This document shows positions 37,419 to 46,631 of a stretch of DNA of 64,000 nucleotides, in pieces (position 1 is the first letter of the stretch; each line of letters starts with the position of its first letter). The translations under genes were made by a program, and so were the position numbers. The stretch is taken from assembly GCF_006715285.1 (NCBI RefSeq), contig NZ_VFMX01000001.1, positions 3,162,001 to 3,226,000 on the forward strand, written 5' to 3'. Under the pieces are notes generated by a model, which did no database searches, was not told the DNA's origin, and was given only the letters and a program-made list of their open reading frames with translations. The stretch is from Arthrobacter sp. SLBN-83 (GTDB lineage: Bacteria > Actinomycetota > Actinomycetes > Actinomycetales > Micrococcaceae).

Positions 37419-39575
37419 ATGGCTGGATGGAATGCTGACACGGCTGCCGGCCCAGTAGGGGCAGGGACCGTCACCCTGGTCGAGGAAACCTCGTTCTGCA
37501 TTTCTTTGCCCAATGGCGACATTCATCCCGAGCACCCGCATGGCCTGTTCGTGCGGGACACCCGATTCCTGTCCCGCTGGAACCTGACAGTTAACAGTCA
37601 TCCGCTTGAGTCCCTGGCTGCCGAGACGCGCGAGCCGTTCCGGGCCCTGTTTGCAGGTCGCGTTCCCCGTTCCGACGGATATGCGGACAGCCCGCTGATC
37701 GTGGAGCGCCTGCGGGAAGTCGGCGCGGGTATTCAGGAGCGACTTACCGTACGCAATTATTCAACCAAACCCGTCGAATGCGCGATTTCCCTCGAGGTTG
37801 AAGCTGACTTCGCGGACCTTTTTGAAGTGAAGGAAGCCCGGATCCAGCGTGCGTGGGACGCAACCCGGTACGTGGATGGGGACCAGCTGACCATTTCCGG
37901 TGTCTGGCAAGGCATGCGAAAACGGGTGGTTATTCAGGCTCCGGGAGCAGAGGTGAAGCCGGAGGGGGTCACCTTTCTGGTATCTGTCCCACCGCAAGGG
38001 GACTGGAGCGCTGTCGTCAGTGCCCGGGTTGAGGTTGAAGGCTCTGGCCGGAGCGCCACCCTTGTCCACCCTGAGGGGGAGGAGTTGTCCCCCAGTGACC
38101 GGCGCCGCAAGGAATGGGTTGCCAGGATTCCCGTCGTTCGCATGGGTAACCGATCCATTGAGCGGACGTTACGGCGGAGCTACGACGACTTGGGTGCCCT
38201 CCGGATCGAGGATCCGGATCATCCCGAACGCGTTGTGGTGGCGGCAGGTGCGCCGTGGTTCATGACGCTCTTTGGCCGGGATTCCCTGTGGGCCTCGGAA
38301 ATGGCGTTACCGGTGGATCCCTCACTGGCTTTGGGGACGCTGCAGACGCTGGCGGACCGGCAAGGAAGCGTCGTGGACCCACTGACGGAGGAGGAGCCCG
38401 GCAAGATCCTGCACGAAGTAAGGCTTAGCCTCAATGCCGGTTTGGCCCTTGGAGGCAAATCAGCCTACTACGGGAGCGTCGACGCGACTCCGTTATTTGT
38501 GGATGTGCTCGGAGCCGTCAGCCGGTGGGGATTCGGTGCGGATATTATCGCCGGTTTGCTGCCCCACGCGGACCGCGCCCTGGAATGGATACGTCACTAC
38601 GGGGACAAGGACGGCGACGGTTTCGTCGAGTATGAACGGCTCAACGACCAGGGCCTGATAAACCAAGGCTGGAAAGACTCCTGGGACGGCATCAATTTTG
38701 CCGATGGAACACTTGCGGAGCCCCCGATCGCGCTCTGTGAAGTCCAGGCCTATGTCTATGCTGCGTATACCGCGCGTGCCTGGATGGCATACGACGCGGG
38801 CGACACGGCACGGGGAGATGATCTCGCCGATCGGGCGGCGGAACTGAAGCGGAGATTTAACGAGCAGTTCTGGATGCCGGACCGGGGGTACTATGCAATC
38901 GCACTCGACGGCAGGAAGCGACAGGTGGACGCGTGTGCTTCCAACATGGGCCACTGTCTGGTCTACGGACTCGTAGACGAGGACAAGGCTCCGCAGGTTG
39001 CCGAGCGGCTTATGTCTCCGGAGATGTTCAGCGGCTGGGGTATACGGACCTTGGCCAGCAACATGGGCGCATATAACCCGGCCAGCTATCACAACGGCTC
39101 GGTATGGCCCCACGACAATGCAATCATCGCTGCCGGTCTGTTGCGATACGGCTTCGTGGCGGAAGCACAGCGCATTACCACTGCGATATTGGAAGCCGCC
39201 GAATTCTCGGGCGGGCGCTTGCCCGAGCTCTTCTGCGGCTTCAGCCGTGATCAGTTCGCCGAACCCGTACCTTATCCAACGGCGTGTTCGCCCCAGGCTT
39301 GGGCAGCAACGGCCCCGATCCTCCTGGTGACGAACCTGATGCGGTACGACGTTCATGTCTCCCGTCGGGGACTGTGGATGGATCCTGTGCTTCCGGAAGC
39401 CTATGGTGATCTGCACATCACCAACGCACCTGTTGGTGGCGGCCGGATCACCATCGACATCGATAGGTCCGGCCCCTCTATTCAGGGCCTGCCTGAGTGG
39501 ATGGAATTTCGACGCGGACATCGGCCATGGATTACGGAACTGGTCGAACAGGCAGACCGCCGGCGACGGAAGTAG
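37419..39575 (+). CDS. Glycogen-debranching-like amylo-alpha-1,6-glucosidase
   Basis: The 718-residue protein has an N-terminal glycogen-debranching N domain (GTVTLVEETSFCISLPNGDIHPEHPHGLFVRDTRFLSRWNL) and a C-terminal (alpha/alpha)6 barrel like GH13-independent GDE C domains: GAPWFMTLFGRDSLWASEMALPVDPSLALGTLQTLADRQG, INQGWKDSWDGINFADG, NMGAYNPASYHNGSVWPHDNAIIAAGL. It would remove side-chain glucose from branched glucans, although this two-domain group is often annotated only as a putative glucosidase. GGAGGAACC precedes the ATG at 37,419. Confidence 0.88.
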   Translation: MAGWNADTAAGPVGAGTVTLVEETSFCISLPNGDIHPEHPHGLFVRDTRFLSRWNLTVNSHPLESLAAETREPFRALFAGRVPRSDGYADSPLIVERLREVGAGIQERLTVRNYSTKPVECAISLEVEADFADLFEVKEARIQRAWDATRYVDGDQLTISGVWQGMRKRVVIQAPGAEVKPEGVTFLVSVPPQGDWSAVVSARVEVEGSGRSATLVHPEGEELSPSDRRRKEWVARIPVVRMGNRSIERTLRRSYDDLGALRIEDPDHPERVVVAAGAPWFMTLFGRDSLWASEMALPVDPSLALGTLQTLADRQGSVVDPLTEEEPGKILHEVRLSLNAGLALGGKSAYYGSVDATPLFVDVLGAVSRWGFGADIIAGLLPHADRALEWIRHYGDKDGDGFVEYERLNDQGLINQGWKDSWDGINFADGTLAEPPIALCEVQAYVYAAYTARAWMAYDAGDTARGDDLADRAAELKRRFNEQFWMPDRGYYAIALDGRKRQVDACASNMGHCLVYGLVDEDKAPQVAERLMSPEMFSGWGIRTLASNMGAYNPASYHNGSVWPHDNAIIAAGLLRYGFVAEAQRITTAILEAAEFSGGRLPELFCGFSRDQFAEPVPYPTACSPQAWAATAPILLVTNLMRYDVHVSRRGLWMDPVLPEAYGDLHITNAPVGGGRITIDIDRSGPSIQGLPEWMEFRRGHRPWITELVEQADRRRRK

Positions 39576-39745
39576 GCAGCCTGGCTGTCGTCAACACCCT
39601 CGATGTTACAGCGCCGCCATCCCCTCTGGGACGAAGCCGGCGAACAGTTAGATGATGACTTCTGGCACGCCTCCCGTTAGGCGCGGCGACTTGCCCAACG
39701 GGAGACGTGGCATGCCCGCACTTCACATGGCGCCTACGCGCCCGC

Positions 39746-40141
39746 TCAGTGCTCCGGCCAGTAGTCGTAGACGTCACTGGTCCCACGCATGAATTCGATA
39801 AAGACGCAGTCCCTGTCCCCGACGGTCCATGCTTCATGCTCCGGCGGCAGCATCATAAGATCTCCGGCTGAGAATTCCTCCTCGGATCCGGTACGCTGGC
39901 GCACCCCCAAACTGCCTTCCAGGATGTAGGCGACATGCGGCATAGGACACATATCCGTGTCGAGAATTCCGGTCTTGACCGCATCCTCCGTCACTGATGC
40001 CCCCACCGGAAAGCGGACGAGAACGGCGCTGGCCCCGTCAAGGGTCACCATCCTCTTCGTGATCCGCCCGATAGTGATGAGTTCGTAATTGTCCTCGTCG
40101 ACAAAATTGGCCTTCTGCATGCGCGAGAGGTCTGTAGTCAT
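39746..40141 (-). CDS. Cupin-domain protein
   Basis: The 131-residue single-cupin protein has the two cupin segments around HVAYILEGSLGVRQRTGSEEEFSAGDLMMLPPEHEAWTVGDRDCVFIEFM (about 68-120). Metal ligands appear to be the two His and the Glu of that stretch. It begins MTTDLSRMQKANFVDEDNYELITIGRITKRMVTLDGASAVLVRFPVGA. The function (dioxygenase, isomerase or binding protein) is not predictable. Its ATG diverges from the DUF202 cluster's end by a 168-base gap. Confidence 0.8.
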   Translation of the reverse strand: MTTDLSRMQKANFVDEDNYELITIGRITKRMVTLDGASAVLVRFPVGASVTEDAVKTGILDTDMCPMPHVAYILEGSLGVRQRTGSEEEFSAGDLMMLPPEHEAWTVGDRDCVFIEFMRGTSDVYDYWPEH

Positions 40142-40309
40142 AGTTCTTCGTCTACTCCTTCGTGGTTTAAGGCGTCAGCGGTGACGCCTTGCTTCAATTC
40201 AGCGCCCTGCTCTGTAGACCGGACAAGTACGAAAGCTGTACCGCCCCCGATACTGAACACACTGTTCCACGCAGTTGCCCTCTCCAGGGCGGAATATCCG
40301 ACGACGTCC

Positions 40310-40648
40310 CTAAAGCCGGATTGTCAGGACCAGAGCCAGCGAAACAAACCCTGCAACCAATGTCGAGGCGCCAAGAGCGGCCGGAAGGAAGCCGTCGGCG
40401 GCCCGGGCAGGTGGCCCGTCCGGGGCTGTGAGAATTTGATGGTGCTGGAGGTATCGCCGACGGACCACAAACAGTAAGAGCACGGACTCCAGAACGCCCG
40501 CCACACCCAACAGCAGTGACCAGGGCCCCAGGATGGGCGGAAGGACCTTCATGGCGACGAGGGAGCCTGCGAGGAACGCAAGACAGGTCCGTTGCCAGGC
40601 CAGACCCGTGCGCTCCGGTTGGAGACCGGGATCGAAGAGCCCGGTCAC
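40310..40648 (-). CDS. DUF202 membrane protein
   Basis: The 112-residue protein has three hydrophobic segments: TCLAFLAGSLVAMKVLPPILG, LLLGVAGVLESVLLLFVVRR and ALGASTLVAGFVSLALVLTI. The N-terminal motif GLQPERTGLAWQRTCLAF is the DUF202 hallmark (YidH-like small membrane proteins of unknown function). Its GTG overlaps the TGA of the other DUF202 gene upstream (GTGA), so the two are coupled. Confidence 0.85.
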   Translation of the reverse strand: MTGLFDPGLQPERTGLAWQRTCLAFLAGSLVAMKVLPPILGPWSLLLGVAGVLESVLLLFVVRRRYLQHHQILTAPDGPPARAADGFLPAALGASTLVAGFVSLALVLTIRL

Positions 40649-41010
40649 TTCAGAACGATTCCAATCAGAACCAGGACCGCAACCGCTACCAGCAGAACAG
40701 TCAGGGGGAGCGAGAGGATCGTCGGGGGAAGGGGTGAACTCTTCCGCAGGGCCTGTTCCGTCCTCGTCCACCCGCCCCAGGCCTGGATGGCCGACATGAT
40801 CCCGCTGAGGATCAGCAGGATGGACGCAGAGAGCCGGTACCCGGGATGGATGCCGAGGCCCAGTGCCTCGAGAGCGACCCCGCCGGCGAGTAAAGCCAGT
40901 GCGGTGCGGATCCACGCCAGGAAGGTGCGTTCATTAGCGAGGCTGAACCGTGGGTCCGGTTCATCTCCCTGGCTGAAGACTCTTTTGGGAAAGCGATTGA
41001 GCTCAGCCAA
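40645..41010 (-). CDS. DUF202 membrane protein (second, YidH-like)
   Basis: The 121-residue protein carries the DUF202 consensus PRFSLANERTFLAWIRTALALLAGGVALEALG and three membrane helices, the last being ILSLPLTVLLVAVAVLVLIGIVL. The start is a TTG overlapping the PPOX gene stop by eight bases. The trio PPOX-DUF202-DUF202 is one operon. Function unknown; paired DUF202 proteins are common. Confidence 0.86.
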   Translation of the reverse strand: MAELNRFPKRVFSQGDEPDPRFSLANERTFLAWIRTALALLAGGVALEALGLGIHPGYRLSASILLILSGIMSAIQAWGGWTRTEQALRKSSPLPPTILSLPLTVLLVAVAVLVLIGIVLK

Positions 41011-41446
41011 CTGTCTCGCCTTCTCCGGCTTTGTTGATGCGGAACATCGCGTTGGAGTGTTCGGTCCATTCGTCGATGCGGACCCTCACTGCCGTGCGCG
41101 GGTTGCGGATCGCGTAGGGCGCACCGAAGTAGTGGGTGGTCATGGCATCGATGATCTGGAGGTCCTTGTCGTCGAAGAATTCAACGGCGGTTCCCAGAAC
41201 GGTGACGGCCTCTGTCCAGTCGTCGTTCTTGAGCACGGTGAGGGACATGCGGGGGTCTTCTCGCAGGTGCTGGAGCCGGCCGCCGCGGGAATTTCCGGAA
41301 GCGATGCTCAGGAGGATGTGCCCGGCATCTTCGGCGAGATAGACGATCTGGACGCTGACAGGGCGCCCGTCGGAGGCGACCGTGGACATGACTGCAGGAT
41401 TGGGTTGGGAGATGAAGTCGTACATGTGCTGGGGGAGAGCGGGCAT
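41003..41446 (-). CDS. PPOX-family (pyridoxamine 5'-phosphate oxidase-like) FMN/F420 protein
   Basis: The 147-residue split-barrel protein begins MPALPQHMYDFISQPNPAVMSTVASDGRPVSVQIVYLAED and has GRLQHLREDPRMSLTVLKNDDWTEAVTVLGTAVEF, typical of PPOX-class F420-dependent enzymes. Cofactor choice (FMN or F420) cannot be set from sequence alone. I chose the ATG at 41,446 because an upstream open extension (142 codons) is off-family. It is followed by the DUF202 pair. Confidence 0.86.
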   Translation of the reverse strand: MPALPQHMYDFISQPNPAVMSTVASDGRPVSVQIVYLAEDAGHILLSIASGNSRGGRLQHLREDPRMSLTVLKNDDWTEAVTVLGTAVEFFDDKDLQIIDAMTTHYFGAPYAIRNPRTAVRVRIDEWTEHSNAMFRINKAGEGETVG

Positions 41447-41543
41447 GAGGGGGCGCCTTTCAGGGTGGGAACGGGTACGCCAGAATGCCCCGCACGCTCG
41501 ACTGGTACGCGCGGCGGGCAACTGGGCCTGGCAGGTGCTGTGG

Positions 41544-42185
41544 TTACTGCTGAGAGTTTCCCCAGGTAGCACGAAGCTGGTCAAGGTACACCCGGAGCTC
41601 CGCGACCATTGACATGCTGTGCGGTTCGGCCACCCATTGCTGCTGGAGCCCGTCAAGCACGGCGATGGTGTTGCGGACGATGGCTTCAACGGGGGCGTCC
41701 GGGAGGATCTCGCCCGTTCGCTTGCCGTCCTCGATGGCTTGGGTGAGCCATTCCCGGGTGCTGCGGTAGTGATCGAGCATCCATTGGTTTGCCGGGTGTT
41801 TGGCTTCGGTGGCTTCTGCCGAGATCCGGACGAACAGGCCGATCCACTCCGGCCGGGTGGAGTTGCGGGCAACGAGGGCGACGAGCGAGTCGAAGGCCGC
41901 CCATCCCATGGGTGCCGCGCCTTCTCCGAAGAGGAATTCGCTGTCTTCCTTTTCCCGCTGTTCGAGCACCGCAGTGAGCAGGGCGGTCTTGTTGGGGAAA
42001 TGGTGGAGGAGGCCTGACTGGGACAGCCCGGTCCGGAGTGCTACCTCGGCGATGGAGGACTTGTTGTACCCGCTGGTCGAGAACAGCTCAATCGCCGCCT
42101 GGATGGCCTTGGCCCGGGCGATGTCGCCGGCCTTTTCCGTGCGGTTCCGCTCGCGTTCAATGCGGTAGCCGGGTGGGTAAGACAT
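41544..42185 (-). CDS. TetR-family transcriptional regulator
   Basis: The 213-residue repressor has the N-terminal helix-turn-helix AIQAAIELFSTSGYNKSSIAEVALRTGLSQSGLLHHFPNKTALLTAVLEQREKED and a helical ligand domain. It begins 3 bases after the GH3 gene stop, so it is co-transcribed with beta-glucosidase. The two palindromes CCGACCG-N6-CGGTCGG in the divergent gap upstream of GH3 are probably its operators. Confidence 0.9.
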   Translation of the reverse strand: MSYPPGYRIERERNRTEKAGDIARAKAIQAAIELFSTSGYNKSSIAEVALRTGLSQSGLLHHFPNKTALLTAVLEQREKEDSEFLFGEGAAPMGWAAFDSLVALVARNSTRPEWIGLFVRISAEATEAKHPANQWMLDHYRSTREWLTQAIEDGKRTGEILPDAPVEAIVRNTIAVLDGLQQQWVAEPHSMSMVAELRVYLDQLRATWGNSQQ

Positions 42186-42188
42186 GCC

Positions 42189-44645
42189 TTAGGACTCCTG
42201 TCCGTTTTCGAGCGGAACCGTGATGCGGGGATCGCCGAGGCCACGCGCAATCACGATTGAACCGCCGGAGAGCGGCAGCCATATGTGTTCTTCCACGTCC
42301 CAGATCCGCTGGGTTCGGAGATCACACTCAACCTGAACAGTAGCGCTCTGCCCGGGATCGAGGGAAACCTGTGCCCATCCGATAAGACGTGCAGGCTGAT
42401 CCTCGCCGGCGGGGACGCGGTAGACCTGCACGGTTTCCCTGCCGGAACGCTGACCTGTGTTGGTCAGGGCCACGGCAACGGCTTTAACCCCCGTCCCGTC
42501 CTGCCCGGTGATGTGCGCTGAGGTGTAGTCCCAGGAAGTGTAGCCGAGGCCGTGGCCGAACCAGAACAAGGGCTGTGTCCCGGATTGGTGCCATCCTCGG
42601 TAGCCTACTCGCGGCCCTTCCGCGTACTCGAGACGCCCGTCGGTGGGCATGGTCCCCCAGGCCGGCCCTTCGCCGTCACGGGCGGGGAAGGTGGTAACGA
42701 GTCGCCCCGACGGTTCGATGTCACCGGTCAGCGCTGCAGCGACTGCGTCTCCTGCTTCCTGCCCGGGGAGCCCGGCGAAGAGCACGGCGTCGACATTATC
42801 AAGCCAGGGCATGAGGACCGGTGTGGCGGCGTTCACGATGACGACAGTACGCCGTGCGACGGCGGCGACGGCGGCCACGAGGGCGTCCTGGTCGCCGGGC
42901 AATGCCAGCGTTTTCTTGTCCTGGCCTTCGGTTTCCTGTTCCTGGGTGTTGCCGACGACGACAATGGCAGTGTCAGCCGATGCCGCTGCCACCACGGCCT
43001 CACGGATCGCGGCGGCGGCGGGGCGGGCGGCCGCTGTGACGACGAGCCCGATGATTCTCATTTCGAAGTGGGGCCCGGTGGTGGCGGTAATCCTGGCGCC
43101 GGCTTCCAAGGGCACCACTGCGACGTGGCTCTTGGGCCGGTGAAGGCCGCCGCCGGGACCATCATGCGGGGTTACGGCGAACGTCTCGTGGTGGCCGGGC
43201 GCCGTCACGGTCCATTGGCCGGGTCCGATCACGCCGACGCGCATCCGGGCCGGTGACGACATGGCGACGTCGGCCGAGAGCTCGATCCTGACCGCATTTG
43301 CGAGCCAACCATCGTCAGCTACTTCAAGTTCGGCTACGTCAAAGTGGCGGGACTCAATGACGTTGCCCTGCTCGTCGAGAGCGCGGACCCGCATCCCGGG
43401 AGTGCCGTTTTCGGGATCGCGCACAGTCGAGGCAGGCGCGGCCACCATTCGCGTCCTGGTTTCCACCCCGTCCACGATCGTGGCCCCCGGGCCGAGCGCG
43501 GACGTAAGGCCATCTGCGATGCTCACAATGTGCGGCGGGCGGACCCGGGCGGAGCCGCCGCCCTGGGCGACGGTGTCAGTAGCGTGGCGACCGATCACGG
43601 CCACGGTCCCCGTTTCGTTGGCGAGCGGAAGGGTGGCGTTGTCATTCTTGAGCACTGCCATGCCCTGGGCAGCGATCCTTCGCAGCTGTTCGCGGCGGAC
43701 TCCGCTGTCGGGCCGGGCAATGTCAGCGGGCCAGTCACGCCGTGTGCCGAAGGCGCCGACCCGGGCGGCAAGAATCAGTAACCGGCGAACGTGGTCATCG
43801 ATGGCTTCTTCGGGGACGTCGCCGGAACGCACGGCTTTCTCCAGGGATGTGCTCCAGACCGTTTCGGGCCCGGGCATCACCAGGTCCAGGCCGGCGTTCG
43901 CGCTTTCCGCGGCCGTCTTTGTGGCGAACCAGTCGGACATGACAAGCCCGTCAAAGCCCCACTCTTTTTTCAGAATGTCATTGAGGAGCTCATCGTGCTC
44001 CGTGGCGGTGACGCCGTTTACGCCGTTGTAGGAGGCCATCACGGTCCACGGCTGCGCGTCGTGATTCACGATTTCGAACGGCAGCAGGTAAAGCTCCCGC
44101 AAGGTCTGTTCGTCAACGACGCAGTCAACAGTGGTGCGCTGTATTTCGGATTCGTTGGCGAGGAAATGTTTCGGGGACGCTCCGATGCCCCGGCTCTGGA
44201 GGGAGCGGACATAGGCGGCCGCGAGGACACCGGTGAGGTACGGGTCCTCACTGAAGCACTCGAAGAGGCGACCACCCAGGGGAGTGCGGTGGAGGTTGAT
44301 CGTGGGGCCCAGGACGATGTGGGTCTGCTGGTCCATGGCTTCCTCTGCCAGAAGTGCGCCGACCTCGTCGAGCACGCCAGAGTTCCACGTCTGCGCCAGC
44401 AGTGTGGCGTTCGGCAGCAGGCAGCTCTCGCGACCACCGACAACTTCTTCACCACGCACACCGGTCGGGCCATCAGACATGACAATCTCGTCCAAGCCAA
44501 TGGAAGCATCACCCCAGAGGCTGAACATCTTTGCACCGGAAAGCAGCCGGATCTTTCCTGTCAGGTCAAGGGACTGCACCGCTTCATCTATGAAGTCCGA
44601 CTGCACGCCGGACACGACAGGAAGATCAGTGGCAGGAACGCTCAT
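42189..44645 (-). CDS. GH3 family beta-glucosidase
   Basis: The 818-residue enzyme hydrolyses beta-linked glucosides. It has the GH3 N barrel with RTPLGGRLFECFSEDPYLTG, KHFLANESEIQRTTVDCVVDEQTLRELYLLPFE and the nucleophile Asp in GLVMSDWFATKTAAESANAGLDLVMPGP, then the GH3 C domain, a PA14-like insert (about 395-530) and a fibronectin-III-like C-terminus. No signal peptide is apparent. It shares a divergent control region with the MFS gene, so imported disaccharides are its likely substrate. Confidence 0.93.
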   Translation of the reverse strand: MSVPATDLPVVSGVQSDFIDEAVQSLDLTGKIRLLSGAKMFSLWGDASIGLDEIVMSDGPTGVRGEEVVGGRESCLLPNATLLAQTWNSGVLDEVGALLAEEAMDQQTHIVLGPTINLHRTPLGGRLFECFSEDPYLTGVLAAAYVRSLQSRGIGASPKHFLANESEIQRTTVDCVVDEQTLRELYLLPFEIVNHDAQPWTVMASYNGVNGVTATEHDELLNDILKKEWGFDGLVMSDWFATKTAAESANAGLDLVMPGPETVWSTSLEKAVRSGDVPEEAIDDHVRRLLILAARVGAFGTRRDWPADIARPDSGVRREQLRRIAAQGMAVLKNDNATLPLANETGTVAVIGRHATDTVAQGGGSARVRPPHIVSIADGLTSALGPGATIVDGVETRTRMVAAPASTVRDPENGTPGMRVRALDEQGNVIESRHFDVAELEVADDGWLANAVRIELSADVAMSSPARMRVGVIGPGQWTVTAPGHHETFAVTPHDGPGGGLHRPKSHVAVVPLEAGARITATTGPHFEMRIIGLVVTAAARPAAAAIREAVVAAASADTAIVVVGNTQEQETEGQDKKTLALPGDQDALVAAVAAVARRTVVIVNAATPVLMPWLDNVDAVLFAGLPGQEAGDAVAAALTGDIEPSGRLVTTFPARDGEGPAWGTMPTDGRLEYAEGPRVGYRGWHQSGTQPLFWFGHGLGYTSWDYTSAHITGQDGTGVKAVAVALTNTGQRSGRETVQVYRVPAGEDQPARLIGWAQVSLDPGQSATVQVECDLRTQRIWDVEEHIWLPLSGGSIVIARGLGDPRITVPLENGQES

Positions 44646-44727
44646 CGGAAGACTCCTTCGTCAGGAAAGTGGCGAATTTCGGGACTGGTGCCCCTTCTGT
44701 TGTGCTTCGAATCACAACGATAGCACG

Positions 44728-44747
44728 CCGACCGACTACACGGTCGG
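44728..44747. promoter_or_regulatory. Operator palindrome 1 (CCGACCG-N6-CGGTCGG)
   Basis: A perfect 7+7 inverted repeat with a six-base spacer lies in the divergent gap between the GH3 gene and the MFS gene. It shares the same arms as the second site 41 bases further on. The likely ligand is the adjacent TetR. Confidence 0.65.
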
Positions 44748-44788
44748 TAACACAAGCTTTGCGCGACGAAAAAGTAACGATTTGATAA

Positions 44789-44810
44789 ACCGACCGCATA
44801 CTCGGTCGGT
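44789..44810. promoter_or_regulatory. Operator palindrome 2 (ACCGACCG-N6-CGGTCGGT)
   Basis: An 8+8 perfect inverted repeat with a six-base spacer, sharing the consensus of the first site. It lies 68 bases before the MFS start, in position to cover its promoter. Together the two sites would let TetR repress both GH3-tetR and the MFS gene. Confidence 0.68.
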
Positions 44811-44877
44811 CTGCGGTACTGTGGTTCCTATCACACGGGCTACGTCTGGCCCGCCTCCCCTCTCCCAATAGAAAGCA

Positions 44878-46173
44878 ATGAGACCCATGGTTGTGTCTGA
44901 TTCTGCTGCAGGACCCGAAGCGCCCAACTCGTTGTCCTACGCTCCCGTCCCCGTCGAAAAGGCCCAGGCCAGTGTCATCACAACGATGGTGCTCGCGCGG
45001 CTGGGACTGATGATTGCCCTTTTTATGCCCATCGTCGCCGGCATGACACTCAAGGTGCAGTCTCTGGTTCCGGGACCGGACGTTGCCGCCACACTGGGCA
45101 CCGTCATCTCCATGGGCGCGTTCGCAGCCCTCCTCTTCGACCCCGTTTTTGGCCGCCTTAGCGACCGCACCGTCGGACGTTTCGGCCGCCGCCGTCCCTG
45201 GCTGGTTGCCGGAGCTTTGGGACTCCTGGCATGCCTGGCCGTCATCGCCACGGCCCCGAATGCCGTAGTGCTGGGCATCGGCTGGTTCTTCGCGCAGGCT
45301 CTCGGCAACGCGGCGGTCGCTGCACATACGGCGACCCTGGCAGACCAGGTACCCCAGTGGCAGCGAGGCAAAGTAAGCGGCATGATCGGCATTGCTTCCC
45401 AGGCAGCCTCCCTCGGCGCAGCCTATTCGGCAAGCCTTTTCGGGCAGAACATGCTCCTACTCTTCCTGGTCCCCGGCGTCCTCGCCCTGGTGCTGGTCCT
45501 TGTCTTCGCCTTCGTACTGCCGGACCGGCCAATGGAGCGCCGCCCTGCCTCAGAAGGCGGGTTGCGGACCGCCCTGAAGACCTTCTGGGTAAACCCCCGC
45601 AAGAACCCCGACTTCGCGTTCGCCTGGGTCTCCCGCTTCCTCGTCGTCCTGGCGATGTTTATGTTCGTCACCTTCCGCCTCCTGTACCTACAGCAGGATC
45701 TGGGCCTGTCCAAACAGGATGCGGCCGGCGCACTGGCAACCGGCGTTCTCATCTACACGCTCGCCTTGGTTACGGCCGGCCAGATTGCCGGATGGATCTC
45801 CGACAGGCTAGGGCGGCGGAAAGTCTTCATTTGGACCTCGGCCATAATCTTCGGCATCGGCACCTGGATGCTCACTGCGGCCGACTCCACCAGTGGGTTC
45901 TACTGGGCGGAACTGGTCATCGGCATTGGCTTTGGCATCTACATCGCTGTTGACCTCGCCCTCGTCATCGATGTCCTTCCGAATCCTGATGACACAGCGA
46001 AGGACCTCGGCGTATTCAACATCGCCATGACAGGTCCGCAGACACTCGCCCCGGCGGTCTCGGCAGCCCTGGTTACCATGGGTGGTGGCCGTTACGACCT
46101 CCTGCTCGCCGTAGCGGCCGGGATCGCCCTGTTGGGGGCACTGACGATCCTCCCCGTGAAGAAAGTACGGTGA
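44878..46173 (+). CDS. MFS transporter (sugar-type, divergent from GH3)
   Basis: The 431-residue protein has 12 hydrophobic segments and the MFS loop DPVFGRLSDRTVGRFGRRRPWLVAG between helices 2 and 3, repeated near the middle as ISDRLGRRKVFI. A GPH/PhoU-independent sugar-porter type is likely given the divergent beta-glucosidase. It probably imports oligosaccharides. The ATG at 44,878 follows a weak ribosome-binding site, and an in-frame ATG lies three codons later. A terminator hairpin follows the gene. Confidence 0.9.
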   Translation: MRPMVVSDSAAGPEAPNSLSYAPVPVEKAQASVITTMVLARLGLMIALFMPIVAGMTLKVQSLVPGPDVAATLGTVISMGAFAALLFDPVFGRLSDRTVGRFGRRRPWLVAGALGLLACLAVIATAPNAVVLGIGWFFAQALGNAAVAAHTATLADQVPQWQRGKVSGMIGIASQAASLGAAYSASLFGQNMLLLFLVPGVLALVLVLVFAFVLPDRPMERRPASEGGLRTALKTFWVNPRKNPDFAFAWVSRFLVVLAMFMFVTFRLLYLQQDLGLSKQDAAGALATGVLIYTLALVTAGQIAGWISDRLGRRKVFIWTSAIIFGIGTWMLTAADSTSGFYWAELVIGIGFGIYIAVDLALVIDVLPNPDDTAKDLGVFNIAMTGPQTLAPAVSAALVTMGGGRYDLLLAVAAGIALLGALTILPVKKVR

Positions 46174-46254
46174 CACTGTCCTTATGACTGGCCCCCGCAT
46201 CGGGTCAGATGTGCCGAAGCAGGGGGACCTTCTTCGATGAACTAAGGAATGGGC

Positions 46255-46287
46255 AAGCGCCCGGCTGGGAAAGCCAGCCGGGCGCTT
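46255..46287 (+). terminator. Terminator after the MFS gene
   Basis: AAGCGCCCGGCTGG (46,255-46,268) pairs with CCAGCCGGGCGCTT (46,274-46,287), a 14-bp perfect stem with a five-base loop, lying 82 bases beyond the MFS stop. Confidence 0.7.
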
Positions 46288-46503
46288 CGTCATAACCGGT
46301 GTGTTGAGGAATCGTGCCGGCACCCGAAAGATCCGTAAAACCATCTCTCATCGAGGCCTGACCGGCGGACCATCCGAAGGTTGTCCATCGTGCACACGGT
46401 GGACCATGACACAAAGCGAAGATTGGCGCTGTGGCGACGCTGACCGAGCCTCTGTTGGCGTCGTTACGGAGGGCCGTTCCAGCCGGGCCACACTTTGCTT
46501 CCT

Positions 46504-46520
46504 ATACCCCTGGGGGGTAT
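46504..46520. promoter_or_regulatory. CsoR-like copper operator (ATACCCC-N3-GGGGTAT)
   Basis: A perfect inverted repeat ATACCCC-TGG-GGGGTAT lies 112 bases upstream of a heavy-metal-associated domain gene. GC-rich palindromes of this form, TACCCC...GGGGTA, are the known CsoR-type operators in actinobacteria. No csoR gene is in the window. Confidence 0.6.
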
Positions 46521-46631
46521 GCTTTCAACTGTTGTCAGTGACATGGTATGTCCCGGCGTGTGCCCTGCACCGCCCCTCACAGCCCGTCAACCCCAGCGCC
46601 ATTGATGCTTCGTCAAGGAATGGAAACTGGC

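Noticed and set aside
38493..39521. Minus-strand open frame of about 340 codons opposite the debranching-like gene
   Set aside because: Opposite to a conserved GDE-type gene; no motif of its own.
43791..44723. Plus-strand open frame of about 310 codons opposite the GH3 gene
   Set aside because: GH3 motifs on the minus strand are clear; the plus frame lacks any domain.
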